From contig DLHV01000013.1 of the NCBI GenBank assembly GCA_002483395.1, positions 1-21,110 of the forward strand: DNA of 21,110 nucleotides, read 5' to 3'. A program made the translations under genes and the position numbers. Positions within the stretch are counted from its first letter, which is position 1. The number at the start of each line of letters is the position of its first letter. This document shows, one piece after another, positions 20,485 to 21,110 of this stretch. The notes beneath the pieces are model-generated. The model was not told the origin of the DNA and did no database searches. It was given only the letters and a program-made list of their open reading frames with translations. The DNA is from Chloracidobacterium sp. UBA7659 (GTDB lineage Bacteria; Acidobacteriota; Blastocatellia; Pyrinomonadales; Pyrinomonadaceae).

Positions 20485-21110
20485 ATGAAACCCGAAACCC
20501 GTGTAAAAAACAAACTTGAGCGCTTGAAAGAAAAATCACTTCTTGCCGAGGAAGGTGGCGGGAAGGCCCGTATCGAGAAGCAAAAGGCAGCAGGCAAAAT
20601 GACAGCTCGTGAGCGAATCGATTTCTTTCTGGACGAAGACAGCTTTGAAGAATTCGACAAGTTTGTCGTACATCGCTCAACCGATTTCGGACTTGAGGAG
20701 CATAAGTTTCCCGGGGACGGAGTAGTGACTGGCCATGGATTGGTAGATGGACGCGAGGTTTTTGTTTTTGCACAGGATTTCACCGTTTTTGGCGGCTCGC
20801 TTTCGGAAACGCACGCGCAGAAGATCTGCAAGATAATGGACATGGCGATGAAGACCGGTGCGCCGGTCGTCGGGTTGAACGATTCGGGTGGGGCGAGAAT
20901 TCAGGAAGGCGTCGTGTCTTTGGGCGGCTATGCGGATATTTTCCTGCGCAACACGCTGGCGTCCGGCGTAGTGCCGCAGATCTCCGCGATCATGGGGCCG
21001 TGCGCCGGCGGCGCGGTCTACTCGCCGGCCATCACGGATTTCATCTTCATGGTCGACGGCACGAGCTACATGTTCGTGACCGGTCCGGACGTGGTCAAGA
21101 CCGTGACCAA
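20485..21110 (+). CDS. Acyl-CoA (propionyl-CoA type) carboxylase beta subunit, 3' partial
   Basis: The first 208 residues of a biotin-dependent carboxyltransferase subunit, cut by the window end; the family is usually 510-530 residues. It moves the carboxyl group from biotin to propionyl-CoA or a related acyl-CoA, for methylmalonyl-CoA formation or branched-chain and odd-chain catabolism. The N-terminus has [20 protein letters not shown] (28-47). The crotonase-like fold then shows [20 protein letters not shown] (95-114), the [13 protein letters not shown] oxyanion-hole block (131-143) and [13 protein letters not shown] (170-182). Propionyl- versus methylcrotonyl-CoA specificity is better judged with the missing C-terminal half; the GDGVVTGHG block and overall wording favour the propionyl type. 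The start is ATG 20485, after an in-frame stop at 20476-20478. Confidence 0.93.
   Translation, partial: MKPETRVKNKLERLKEKSLLAEEGGGKARIEKQKAAGKMTARERIDFFLDEDSFEEFDKFVVHRSTDFGLEEHKFPGDGVVTGHGLVDGREVFVFAQDFTVFGGSLSETHAQKICKIMDMAMKTGAPVVGLNDSGGARIQEGVVSLGGYADIFLRNTLASGVVPQISAIMGPCAGGAVYSPAITDFIFMVDGTSYMFVTGPDVVKTVT

Noticed and set aside
1..21110. CRISPR array or prophage
   Set aside because: No regularly spaced direct repeats of CRISPR length and no phage or integrase genes were seen; the repeats present are short palindromes.

Overview
The window is a gene-dense stretch of about 50% GC bacterial chromosome with genes on both strands and no gene-free stretch over 300 bases. No rRNA, tRNA, CRISPR array, insertion sequence or phage gene was seen. 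Gene content suggests a Gram-negative-type, type IV pilus-bearing bacterium with much Ser/Thr phosphosignalling. The mix of FhaA-like proteins, PP2C, Ser/Thr kinase, large PilX-like protein and dispersed palindromes resembles Acidobacteriota (Blastocatellia-like). That assignment is inference from gene style; no marker gene is present.

Left part (1-4443): the 3' end of a transaldolase-family gene; a small helical protein of unknown function divergent from a MarR/SlyA-type regulator, with a phased array of SlyA-like boxes between them; a universal stress protein; a minus-strand putative zinc protease followed by a long 3' hairpin; a divergent DUF402 protein; and an exported coiled-coil protein.

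Central part (4461-12871, minus strand): a minor-pilin operon read from right to left (FimT/GspH-like, PilV-like, PilW-like, very large PilX-like). It ends in a clear intrinsic terminator and is followed by a transmembrane Ser/Thr kinase with an external SH3-like domain and by an FHA protein with an FhaA-type N-terminus. Palindromic repeat elements lie beside the kinase and FHA genes.

Right part (13107-19612, plus strand): a second FhaA-like protein, a class B penicillin-binding protein, a RodA/FtsW (SEDS) glycosyltransferase and a membrane-anchored PP2C phosphatase. These are the parts of the actinobacterial fhaA-pstP-rodA-pbpA-pknB cluster, here split around the pilus operon. The kinase and phosphatase would set phosphothreonine marks, the FHA proteins would read them, and the SEDS-PBP pair would build peptidoglycan; the pilus operon may share this control. 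The window closes with a SpoU/TrmH-type rRNA methyltransferase and the 5' part of an acyl-CoA carboxylase beta subunit, divergent across a 45-base promoter region.

Points most worth a second look: the 22-bp-phased SlyA-like operator array; the 3' hairpin whose pairing is complete only in minus-strand RNA; the HExxHxxDxxH protease; the calcium-loop motif in the giant PilX-like protein and the related Asp-rich loops in PilW and PilV; and the split signalling and cell-wall module around the pilin operon.
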